Assembly (NCBI GenBank): GCA_000729835.1
Contig: JFHB01000271.1
Span: 1 to 36,115 of the forward strand
Direction of reading: 5' to 3'
Length of the DNA stretch: 36,115 nucleotides
DNA from: Atkinsonella hypoxylon
Taxonomy: Eukaryota > Ascomycota > Sordariomycetes > Hypocreales > Clavicipitaceae
Shown piece after piece: positions 1 through 10,990 of the stretch; the first letter of the stretch is position 1; every line of letters starts with the position of its first letter. The translations under genes were made by a program, and so were the position numbers. The notes beneath the pieces were generated by a model. It was given only the letters and a program-made list of their open reading frames with translations. It was not told the DNA's origin and made no database searches.

Positions 1-892
1 TTTTTAGAGTTTTTACTATTAAATTTACTTTTAAGTATAGTAAGTATTAATACTTTCCTTATAGTTTTCTAATTTTTATTGTTTTTTTAGATTCTTTAGG
101 CATTTTTATAGATTCTTAACCTTATTATTTACTATAGTAATATATATAGATCTTAGGTCTTTTACTATTAAAATTAAGTATAGCTATTATAATTCTAGGT
201 ATAACTTATAATAAAGTCTTAAAAGAAGCTAAAGATTAGTAGTTTTAATATTTATATAAGTATATTAAAATACTCTAAAGGTAAATTCCCTAAATAATTT
301 TTCTTTAATTATATTTTACTCTATAAACTTAGCTAAATCTAGCTATATTATTATATTCTAGATCTATATACTAAATTCTTTATAGATAGTAGTATAAATA
401 AAGTTTAAACTACTAAAAATAGCTATTTTTTTATAGTAATCTAGATGCTACTTATACTATATTAATGTATTCCTTTTAAAGAGAGTTTAGAGCTTAATGT
501 AAATAGCTTCTTAAGCGTTAATTATACTATAGCTACAGTAGTCTTTAATAGCTTAGATTTATAGCTCTATATTATAGAAAATAGTATGCTTTTCTTTATA
601 TAAAATTAGCTTATAGATATTTCTATTGTTAAAGGGTTTAAAGTAACTAATATTAGTAATTTTCTATATAGAATCTATTTATTCTTTAGGGGTTTAGAAC
701 TATATATTGCTCTAGTTATTCTACTTTTAATATAGATTTAGCCTTTTATCTACTAGATTTAGCTAAAGATTATTATTTCTAATATAGTATAATGCCTATT
801 AATTTATATACTAATATTTAAAGTTACTAAATACTTAATTTTAGTCTTTTTTAGTATCTTAACTCTTCTTAGCTTTACTATTATAGTATTAC
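1..892 (-). mobile_element. Fragment of a second copy of the element-1 Ty3/gypsy family (RIPed)
   Basis: This stretch aligns end to end with 8589-9479 inside the complete element that follows. There is about one single-base indel, and most other differences are C/T or G/A transitions. It therefore comes from the part of the same retrotransposon family upstream of pol (gag or gag-pol spacer), in the same minus orientation. Similarity stops exactly at the first base of the LTR at 893. The left end runs off the window, so total length is unknown. No open frame survives. What is seen: the duplication and the RIP signature. What is inferred: the two copies were mutual RIP partners. Confidence 0.8.
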
Positions 893-1134
893 TGTTACGG
901 TGGGATCTGACGTAGGTTTGTCGAAAGTAACAATAGGTTGTTAGATTCAACAGGTTATAAAATAAATTGTAAGAGGATCGTAAGAGCTTCTGTAAGGAGC
1001 ATCTAGAAATAGTGTTCTAGTGAATAATTGTTAATTGTTTAATCTAACTACTTAAGTGTTGCTTTTAACTACTTATATATAATTGCAGTTACGTGCACTA
1101 GTAACCTATAGGTCTGTAGAATTATTCTGTAATA
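893..1134 (-). repeat. Left LTR of element 1 (3' LTR in element orientation)
   Basis: A 242-bp direct repeat of 10597-10839. It starts TGTTACGGTGGG and ends CTGTAATA; the end is a RIPed form of CCCGTAACA seen in the other LTR. The first 100 bases or so keep CpG and TpG/CpA steps, whereas the last half is mutated relative to its partner. Confidence 0.88.
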
Positions 1135-1149
1135 AGTGCTGCCTCTACA

Positions 1150-3250
1150 AAAAAGATTAGCTGTTTTAGCTGTTCTAAAAATTAATTATTAGTTATTAGA
1201 AGGTATATTAGATTAAACTAAATAACTTATTAATCTAGCTGTTATAAAAGGCATAGAAAGGTAGTTGTTATTTTATTGCGTAAGTATACATTATTGTTGT
1301 TGTAGTGCAATCTATAGTGTAGGTTGCTATATTTATATATTTTTCTGTACACTTATAATGCTTAAATTACACTTATAATTTAGTAACTATTAAATCTATA
1401 TATTAAATTAACGGATTTCCTTAAACCTAATAGAGCGTTAAAGCTTATTCTATATTCTATATATAAGTAAAGTTGCGTAAAATTATTCTAAATAATATTA
1501 AATCCTATAAATTAATCTTATATAATAAAGCTAATTTATTAAATCTATATAGCACATTCTTTATATAAGATTATTCTATATAGTGTTAAAAGCATTAAAA
1601 TTAATCTATATTAAAGTAAATTTTCTATTAAAACCCTTTAGTGTATTTCTTTATATATATACAGCCTATTCTAATCCCTAGGTATTAGTAATAGCAGTAA
1701 ATTGTTAGTTAGTTATAGTAAGCTGTTAGTTCTCTTTAGAAAGTAAAGCTAAAGGACGTTTCTAGCGGCTTTAGGGAGAGTTTTGCCTAAAAGGCGCTAG
1801 TTTTACGCTTAATAGGTATTTCTACTAGTTTACCTATAGCTAGCCTCTTAGTTAGCGTTTTTACCTTAGTTAGTGTTAGCTTTACTGCAGAAGATATTTT
1901 TTATAGAATTAATAGAGAGAAATATATTAAAGATAGATTAATTAGGATAAACTAAGCACTTCTTCTACATTAAATAGTGCTAAATCTATTACTAAAGAGG
2001 CCTTATATAGCAATAGGCTAGTTAGCTAAGTGTTCTAAGAAGTCTATATAAATATAGTTAATTTTATATTATAAGCGTCTACTTTCTGCCTATAGTATAT
2101 TAATATTACTAGCAACCTTTAGTAAGGTTTTATTTTTATTAATAACGTTATTAATACCTTTATTAAATTAACTTATACTATTTAGTTAGTTATATATACT
2201 GTAAATAGTAGTCTATAATTTATTAAACTGCTTATTAAATAGACCTCCTTTAGCCTTTATTTTAATTTAGTTAATCTTTTTATTTAACTTATTAATTTTA
2301 GTAATATAGAGGTTAAGTTACTTCTATATAGCGTTACTACCTATAGAAGTGTTCTTAAGGTAAGCTTTAATTATTTCTTTAGTATTAAATTTATACTTCT
2401 CCTAAAGAAAACTATTACACTAGCTTTAGAATTATACCTTAGCTAATAGAATAAAGAGTAAGTCTATATAGCTAATACTAGCTAAAGCACTTACAATAGT
2501 GCTATTAATTCTGCTAAATTTATTAAAGAAGTAAATAGTAAGTAACACTACCTATAATAGTAAACTAATAAATAAATCTACAGTAATAGTTTCTTTACCT
2601 CTTTTTACTATATTGCTACTGTAGTATATAGTAGCTGCTGCTTTTACCTATATCTTACCTCTTCTAGCTACTTTAGTGTTACTTATAGATGCCTTAGTAT
2701 CCTTACCTTTATATTGCTAGTTTTAGCGCTTTACTTTATAGTTATTATAAATCCTAAAGATATATATTACTGTATTCTACTAGAGTAAGTAATATATATT
2801 ATCTTTAGAGACCTTAATGCTAGTTTTATTTATAGTGCTGCCTTTAAGGGTAAATTTATAGATATAAGTATAAATAGTATTTTCTATATTCTATACCTTT
2901 TCTTTAGCTCTATTAGTGTAGTAATACTAACTATAGTCTTCTGTAATAGGCTCTACATTAGTAATATTAATATTATCTTTAATTTCTATAGAAATAATAC
3001 TAAAGATAAACTTATTAACTTTTAGGGTGCTCTTAGCACTTCTAAGCCTACTAAAAGTGCTATATAGGTAGTAGAAATTAAGCAATATAAGATAAGTTTT
3101 AATATTATTTAGCTCTATAGCTACTATATTACCTTTATAGTTATATTTTTGCTCCTTAAACTTAGAACCTTTACTTTTAGCGTTAAAACTATTATTATAA
3201 TTAATATATATATTAGAAGCAATATATTCTTCTTTAGGTTTAAATAGTAA
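1150..3250 (-). pseudogene. Unassigned coding relic downstream of integrase in element 1
   Basis: Read on the minus strand from about 3250 leftwards, one frame stays open for long runs (for example about 3240-2950) and is broken only by TAA/TAG codons of the kind RIP makes from CAA, CAG or TGG. This lies after the integrase, where most Ty3/gypsy elements have only a short untranslated region. I recognise no domain; the visible composition (rich in Lys, Ile, Asn, Tyr) is biased by RIP. It could be a third ORF of the element, a captured host fragment, or a nested older element. The frame is seen; the function is unknown. Confidence 0.4.
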
Positions 3251-4299
3251 TAGTATTATAGCTTAAGTGTAGTTACTATTGTTATTCTCTTCTTAGAATA
3301 GGCTATCTAGGTTTACTAGAATTAATAATTCTAAACTACTAGAAAAAAAGAATAATAGTAGTAGATTTTCTGTAGAAGGGATAGAAAGGGCTAGAAGTAG
3401 CTCTATAGAGGCTAGCTAGTTCTATAGGCTATAGAAATTTACTCTATAGGCAGTTTATTGCCCTTAGTGTAGTATTTTAGTGTTTAACTATTAGAAGTAG
3501 CTAAATAATAGCCTAAAGGGATAGAAAAAGTAGCAGCTATAATAGTATTAATAAATTTATAAGATTTTATAATATATAAAGGTGTAAGGAAAAGGTTATA
3601 TAGTAGAAAGTGTAAAAATTTATAAAAGTAAAGGTAAATTTATAGAAAAAGTAGGTTAAAACAATAGTATATAGATTTATAGGTGTTTTCTTCTTAACCT
3701 CCTGCAATTCTATAATATAGGTTAATTTTAATAGTTCTAATAATAATAAATAAGGATATAAAGAAAGAGATACTAAGGGATTTAAACAATCTATTATATA
3801 ATAAAGGAAATTAAGACTTATAAGGAAAAGAGTTAGTAGTAAGCTTCTACTAGCTAATTTAGAGCTTTCTAGTGAGCTATATTCTCTTTCTAATAACGCT
3901 AATACTCTTCTTCCTAATTTATAGAGTGTTTCTATAAATATTTATTTATAATTTTAGAAGTATTAACTTTAAGCTTATCTTTAGTAATCTATTAGTTATC
4001 TTTAGTAAAGAACCCTTTCTATTATATAAGGAATTCTAGATACAGCTTGCTTAACCTACTGCAGAAACGTTAGATTTAATAGGTATAAATTCACTTAATT
4101 TCTTAATAGTTCTCTATACTAAACCCTTCTATTGCAATTAGTAGTAGTAGTTGCTCTTTCTAGTTAAAAGGGTCTTTACTTTATCTTAGCTTCTAAAGGT
4201 AAGCTATTAATACTACTAGATGTATATATAAATCTAGTAGGAAATCTAGGCAAAATAACAATAGGCTTACTTTTATAAGAACCTTATATAGCTTTACCT

Positions 4300-7200
4300 A
4301 TTAAAAAAACTATTTCTTTTTTAGCTTTTTTAGAAGTATATATCCTTAGTGTAATTATAGATAGACTATATTCTCTACTTTAATGTTAATAGGCTTATAC
4401 TAGGCGTTATATTTAATCTTACTTAAGGCATTTACTATACTAATAGCTATTTCTACCTCTTACTAGTATAGCTTCTAAAGTATAGCTATATTGCTTATAT
4501 TTGTTCTATTGCTAGAAACATTATCTAATTAGATTAAATTAATAACAGTAGCTAGTTAAAAACTATATATAAGTTTGTTAAAGGAAATCTCTATATTAGC
4601 TACTACTATATTATTAAGTTAATGCTGTAGTACTAGAAATATTATAGTCTATAGTGTATTTAGATTTATAACTATATAGTATTAAATAGTAATAATAACT
4701 ATTTAATTCTTCTGTTTAGCTGTTCTATTTATCTATAGGTAGTAAGCTGTAGCTATAAGCAATTTACTTCTAATTTAGGTAAATATACTTCTTTAGACAT
4801 TAGAAATAAACTTTAGATCTTAGTTACTTATAATCTACTTAGGAAGGCCTTAGTTTAATAAATATAGTATCTATAAGAGTAGTTCTACTTAAATTTCTGC
4901 TATATATATTATATACTTAAGTATAAGGATTGTTTACTTACTAAATAGGCAATTTACTAAATATAGTAAGTTATAGAAGCTATATCTATCTTTTTACTAT
5001 AGGGTGTTTATTAAGCTAACTTTAGGTATATTAGTAATAAAATTAAGCGAAATTATATAGAAAGGAGTTAGAACTAACTTTAATAACCTTAATTTCTTTA
5101 GTAGCTTACTGCAGTTAATTGTATTTTCTTTATAGGTATAGCAGTAAGTAATATAGGTTTAAATCTACTTATATATCTACAGAAAGTAAACTGCCTATAA
5201 TTCTGCTGCTATTCTATAGGCGCTAAAATAGTTCTAATTATTATAGACTATTTTAAGGATAAATTCTACAACCTTTATAGGTATATATAGTTAAAATAAG
5301 CCTTTTCTATTATAATAGTATAAAAGTTTGTTATCTTATAGGGTCTATCTATACAGCAGAATCCTTAGCCTTTATTATTAATTTTACTAATCTTGCTTTT
5401 TGCAAAAGTCCTTAATACCTTCTATAATTCTACTAAGCTTTAGATTAAAACTATAGCCTTAAACAATTTCCTCTTTTAAACCTTTATTTAATACTGCTAT
5501 AGCGCTATATTTTTTAGTAAAAAATACGCTTATATTAAGCTTATTAAATTTACTGTTATAAGCCTTCTCTTAGTATAAAACTATAACTAGCAACCTAGAG
5601 AGTGTATTTAGCACTATATTTAGTACTTCTAGTATATAGAAAACTCTTAAGTTAAATTGTAATAGATAATTAGCTACTTTAGCTAATTTTAGGTTAGCTT
5701 TATCTAGATCTATTATAGTAAGTAAGGTATATTTAATAATCCCTTTTGCTAATAAGTAGTCTATAATAATATTAATAGTATAGTAGTTAGATTAAACTAT
5801 TTTCTATAGCTTTTAGACACTTTATATAATTATAGCTACCTCTACCTTAGTTAATCTATAACGTTTCTTTAAGTTAGAAGTATATCTTAAGAGAAAGAGA
5901 ATTAGCTATAGCTAGTTACTTTTAATGTCTTTATTAAGTATACTATAACTATTCTATTTACCTATAAGCTAGAAAATAAAGAGCTTAAATTCTTTCTTAT
6001 AAGCGTTAACTTTAAAGAATAAATGCTTACTAGAGTTATAGTGCTATAAAATAGTGTTTTTATTAAGGTATACTTTTACCTCTTTAAATGCCTTTTCTTC
6101 CTTAGGTTTTAGTAAAAATATTGCTTTTTAGGCTTTCTTTTAGTGTATTAGTTTAGGTAAACTATTAGCTAAGCCTTTCTTATAAAGCTCTTATAGTAAA
6201 GTAGTCTTTTGTTTCTATAGTAAGTAAATTTATATATTAAACTATAGAATACTTTTCTATAAAAAGCTAACTATACTAATAAAGGTCTTTAGATATATAA
6301 GATCTACTAGAAACTTAAGTTTTTAAAAAGCTTTTAGCCTATTATTTATATTAGTAATTCTATTACTATTAATAATAAAACCTAACAGCTAAATAGCTAA
6401 GTAGCTTATAAATAACTTCTTTATAGCTATTATTAACTTATTTTTCTCTAGAATTAATAAGACTATATTAAGGTATATAAAGTAGTCCTTAGTAGAGTTA
6501 GAGAATATAATAATGTTATTAATATAGATTTATATAAAATATTAATACTTTTAAAATAATTAGTTTATATACTATTAAGCAAAAGCTAATGCATTCTTAA
6601 AGCCTATAAGCGCTATATTTAATGCTTTTAATCCTTATTTTAATATTACTACTATATAAAATTAGTGTTTTTATCTTATAGAAAGCTAGTAGAAAAACCC
6701 TAATATATTAAAGAGTAAAAACATCTTCTTACTATATATATCTACTATAATGTTTAATTAATTTAGTAAAGGGTATATATTTAGCATTACTATACTATTA
6801 AGCAGCCTTATATTAACTATAACTTATTCTTTTCTTTCTATTAAGGTTTTAATCTACACTATAAAGGCTAAGTAGGCTATAGCTGCTAAGTTGTTTAAAT
6901 ATAATATCTTTCTACTTAAATATAGCTTATTATAAACCTTATTTAGTTTAGCTTTATCTTTAGCTTTTAGTAGGTAGATTTAAATAGGTTTTAGCTACTT
7001 TTACTATTTATTTACTAGATCTACTCTTATATATTAGTCTTTAGGTATAGAAATAATACCTTTATTACAATAAATATTATATTTATCTATTAAGTTAATA
7101 AGCTTAATTGTAATATTTAGGTTTAAGTTTTCTACCTTAACCTTATATTTATTGTAAATATATAGTATATTCTTAGAACAAGAGATTCTATATATAAAGA

Positions 7201-7870
7201 TACTATTATTAACTTTCTTAAGGTTAAATCTACTACTATTACCTTCTTTCTATAACTTATAATCTTCTATAGGCAATAGACTATTATTAGGTGCAATATC
7301 CTTAGAAAAATATATATATAAATTAAATAGGTTTATAATTATATAGTTAGCCTTAAGCTCTTTATTATACTAAAGATAAGCAACCTTCTAATTTTTCTAG
7401 ATTATAATAAATTTATCTAAATAGTTATAGGCTACTATTTATTCTTAGTTAGTTATACTAAGCAATATATCTAGAATAAAGTTAGATTTTAAGTATATAT
7501 AGTAGGCAGTAGCCTTCTTATTAGCTAGTATCTCCTTCTATTTAACTAGAATATACTCCTACAATTTTAGCGGAATTATTATAGCTTATACTACTATTAT
7601 ATTCTAATGTAGAATCTTTAAAATTAGCTAGAAGATACCTATTTCTACAACTATATTATAAATAGACTTAATAGTAGCCTTAAGGCAAATAAAATTAATT
7701 TTAATACTATAATTATAAAGGAAGATTAAACCTAGAAGGAGCTTTAGTTCTAAGTTACTTATTACGTTAGCTATAACTGTAAAATAGCTAGTTATAGGCA
7801 CACTATATATAGATCTAAGGATATAGAAGTTAAATGTAGCTGTTTTAGAGATATAGAAAAACAATTACAC
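4300..7870 (-). pseudogene. Element 1 pol relic: protease, reverse transcriptase, RNase H, integrase
   Basis: Minus-strand translation recovers recognisable Ty3/gypsy pol. A 78-codon stretch free of stops (7864-7628) covers the region just before reverse transcriptase. Reverse transcriptase shows the YxDD box as YINN at 6526-6515, both Asp codons having become Asn by G-to-A change. It is followed by the usual Leu-Gly-Phe thumb region. RNase H lies at about 6150-5560. Integrase includes a degenerate PxxDxxxQTExxN-like segment near 4700. The catalytic Asp losses and tens of stops make it certain that no enzyme is made. Boundaries are approximate. Confidence 0.8.
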
Positions 7871-10596
7871 TTTAGTAACTAGTTTTAGCTCTATTTTTGC
7901 CTATTTTATATTCTAACTAAACTAAGTTAACTATACTTTATTAACTAGCACTAAAGAGGTTCTAGTATCTAGGTAGATCTAATATAATAGTTCTTTATTA
8001 TAGAATTAAATAGAAATCTTTAGAAAGGAATTTAACTTTAGAATACTAGATTTAATAAGCTATAGCTTTATAACTACTTTAACTACTTACTCTATCTAGA
8101 TTCCTTATAAATTCTTTTAGTTTACCTCTATTTAAACCTTTTTCTTTTACTTTTCTTTACTTTTAGTAAAATAGGTTTTAATAAAGTTAAATTCTAGGCT
8201 AATTAGTAGTTCTTTAGTATTAACTATTTCTTCTTCTTTTATTAGCTAGTATTTATAGCTTTTAAGGTACTTTTTATAGTCTTTCTAGTTAGATTTATCT
8301 TTAAATGTTATTATATAGGTATATTCCTTATTATTTTACAGTAAGCTTTATTATTAGAAACGTTAAAGCTGCTAAAAATACTATAGCTTTAGCTAATAAT
8401 TCTAGCTAGCCTCTAAATCCTAGTTCTATTAAGGCTAAAGCTACTGCTCTCTTAGTAGCTAATTCCTTTAGTTTTATAGTAGGTACTAAGGATAATTATT
8501 CTAGTAATTTTTATAGAATAAAAGTTAAAACTAAAATTAATTATTACTTTTATTCTAGTTTATTTAGTTACTTTAAGCTACTTTATTGTTTTTAAAGTTC
8601 TTACTATTAAATTTATTTTAAGTATAGTAAGTATTAGTACTTTCTTTATAGTTTTTTAATTTTTATTATTTTCTTAAATCCTTAAGGTATTCTTATAGAT
8701 TCTTAACCTTATTATTTACTATAGTAATATATATAAATCTTAGGTCTTTTACTATTAGAATTAAGTATAGCTATTATAATCCTAGGTATAGCTTATAATA
8801 GAGTTTTAAAAGGAGCTAAAGATTAGTAGTTTTACTATTTATATAGATATATTAGAATACTCTAGAGGTAAATTCCTTAAATAATTTTTCTTTAATTACT
8901 TTTTACTCTATAAACTTAGCTAAATTTAGCTATATTATTATATTCTAGATCTATATACTAAATTCTTTATAGATAGTAGTATAAATAGAGTTTAAACTAC
9001 TAAAAATAGCTGTTTTTTTATAGTAATCTAGATACTACCTATACTATATTAATATATTCCCTTTAAAGAGAGTTTAAAGCTTAATGTAAATAGCTTTCTA
9101 GGTATTAATTACACTATAGCTATAGTAGTCTTTAACAGCTTAGATCTATAGCTCTATATTATAGAAAATAGTGTACTTTTCTTTATATAAAATTAGCTTA
9201 TAGATATTTTTATTATTAAAAGGTTTAAAGTAACTAATATTAGTAATTTTCTATATAGAATCTATTTATTCTTTAGAGGTTTAGAACTATATATTGCTTT
9301 AGTTATTCTATTTCTAATGTAGATCTAGCCTTTTATTTACTAGATTTAGCTAGAGATTATTGTTTTTAATATAGTATAGTGCCTATTAATTTATATACTA
9401 ATATTTAAAGTTACTAAATACTTAATTTTAGTCTTTTTTAGTATCTTAGCTCTTCTTAGCTTTACTGTTATAGTATTACTCTAATAGATTCTTTAGAAAT
9501 TATAATAGCTTTTATTCTTTTAGAAAAGTACTAGAATATTTAAAGTATCTCTATATTATATAGTTTCCTTTACCTAAAGGTTGCTTTTAACCTTACTTTT
9601 AGTTTTAGTTATCTTTTAGGGGTAAGTAAAGATTAAAAGCCCTTTATCTATAATTCTTAAGCTAAAAGCCTTATTAAGTATAGTATTATCTATTGTATTT
9701 ATCCTAAGGCTTAAGTATAGTTTCTATTTTTTAGGCTAAGTATTATTACTCTATCTAAAGAGCAGTAATTTTATTATTTAATTCTCTCTATAATCTACTA
9801 ATTTTATTAATTAATTCTCCTTTAATTTTACTAATTTACTTACTAATTTCTATAGAAAAACCTATAAGCTATTCTAGTAAGAGATTCCCTTTTTTAAGTA
9901 GTTTTACTGCTTTCTTTACTTTATACTTTAGCCTAAAGGTATAAAACCTTTAGTAAGCCTATAAAAGCAGTAAAACTTTAGCTAGTTCTTTAATTAGTAA
10001 GTTCTTTCTAGTAATTTAAGGTATATTTAATAGATCTAGGTCCTTAGTAAGTAGTGTAAATCTAGATCTCTATACTTACTTTCCTTTAATATTCTAGGTA
10101 GAACTAGTATTAGCTTTATAGATAGTATCTCTTAAGCTATTAGATCTAGATAATCTAGCCTTAGCTTTTCCTTTTAGTATTACTATTAGTAAATCTATAA
10201 GGAGTTTAGTAGATTTAGCTTTATTAATAATTCTATTAACCTACCTTTATACCTACTATACTATAGAAGTATTAATAGTATTTTAGTAAGAAGGTAGTTC
10301 TACTAGCTTAAGTTAGTTATATAATTTAAGCTATTTATTAATAAATTTATAGTAAGTAAGATAAAGTAGTAAGCTTCTTTTCTCCTAAGGTATAAAATCT
10401 CTTTTTTAAATCTAGAAATCTAGATTTTAGTAGTAAAATTTATAGAATTAATATATAGTTTTAAGTTCTTTATTAGTAAAAGGAATATAATTTCTTCTAC
10501 TAAGCTCTTTCTAAAGTTACTCTATCTTAAATATTATAATTTTAGCTTTTTAAGCTTAAGGAGGGTTAGCAATAATTAGAAGCAATTACTACTACT
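7871..10596 (-). pseudogene. Element 1 gag-side region, RIPed, no clear domain
   Basis: This is the part between the 5' LTR (10597-10839 in element orientation) and the start of pol, so by position it should hold the untranslated leader and gag. It includes the 891-bp block (8589-9479) duplicated at 1-892. I could not identify a zinc knuckle with confidence. No frame stays open beyond short runs. Confidence 0.5.
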
Positions 10597-10839
10597 TATT
10601 ACAGTAGAATCTAATATAGGTTTATTAGAAGTAACAATAGATTGTTAGATTTAATAGGTTATATAATAAATTATAAGAGAAGTTATAAGAGCTTCTGTAA
10701 GGAGCATCTAGAAATAGTGTTCTAGTGAATAATTGTTAATTGTTCAATTTAACTACCTAAGTGTTGCTTCTAACTACTTATACATAATTGCGGTCACGTG
10801 CACTAGTGACCTGCGGGTCTGTAGGATTATCCCGTAACA
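10597..10839 (-). repeat. Right LTR of element 1 (5' LTR in element orientation)
   Basis: A 243-bp partner of 893-1134. Its first 110 bases or so are RIPed (it begins TATTACAGTAGAATC where the other copy has TGTTACGGTGGGATC). Its last 70 bases keep CpG, CpA and TpG steps and end CCCGTAACA. Combining the unmutated halves of both LTRs gives the ancestral TG...CA termini. Confidence 0.88.
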
Positions 10840-10990
10840 TAACACTTGCTAATAGCTGCAGCATCTGTTACGTGCTGAATATGTTATATAGAGCTTGATA
10901 CCGTCACTTCCTCTAACTGAGGTTGTAACTAGACCTTTTGGTGCAGTGGTCAAGCATTGCATCAAGGCCTGATTAATCCGTGACACTAAG
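10840..10990. other. Un-RIPed 150-bp patch between two dead retroelements, with a tRNA-like A box
   Basis: Base composition is close to normal here, in contrast to the DNA downstream and to the inner side of the adjoining LTR. A match to the RNA polymerase III A box (TGGTGCAGTGG, near 10,940) is followed by a weak B-box-like GATTAATCC. Acceptor pairing of a full tRNA could not be established. It may be a tRNA-derived relic, the 5' edge of the next gypsy element, or unrelated sequence. Its only firm property is that RIP has spared it. Confidence 0.35.

Larger units (their letters stand above)
893..10839 (-). mobile_element. Element 1: full-length Ty3/gypsy LTR retrotransposon, heavily RIPed
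   Basis: Two direct repeats (893-1134 and 10597-10839) with TGTTACGG...CCGTAACA-type ends bound a 9.9-kb element. Minus-strand translation gives, in order from right to left, a pol start and protease-like region (about 7870-7600), reverse transcriptase with the catalytic box decayed to YINN (6526-6515), RNase H (about 6150-5560) and integrase (about 5400-4400). This is the gene order of Ty3/gypsy. Most stops are TAA/TAG where Gln or Trp codons would be expected, as RIP produces. The flanking 5-mers differ (ATTAC on the left, TAACA on the right), so no target duplication is visible. The element is unusually long because roughly 2.9 kb lies downstream of integrase. Confidence 0.85.

Noticed and set aside
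7628..7864. 78-codon minus-strand ORF as an independent gene
   Set aside because: It lies in frame order just before the reverse transcriptase of element 1 and reads as its protease/RT linker region that happened to escape stops.
10868..10985. A 117-bp LTR (TGTTACG...CCGTGACA) for element 3
   Set aside because: No partner copy could be aligned on the right side of element 3 and no 5-bp duplication flanks it.
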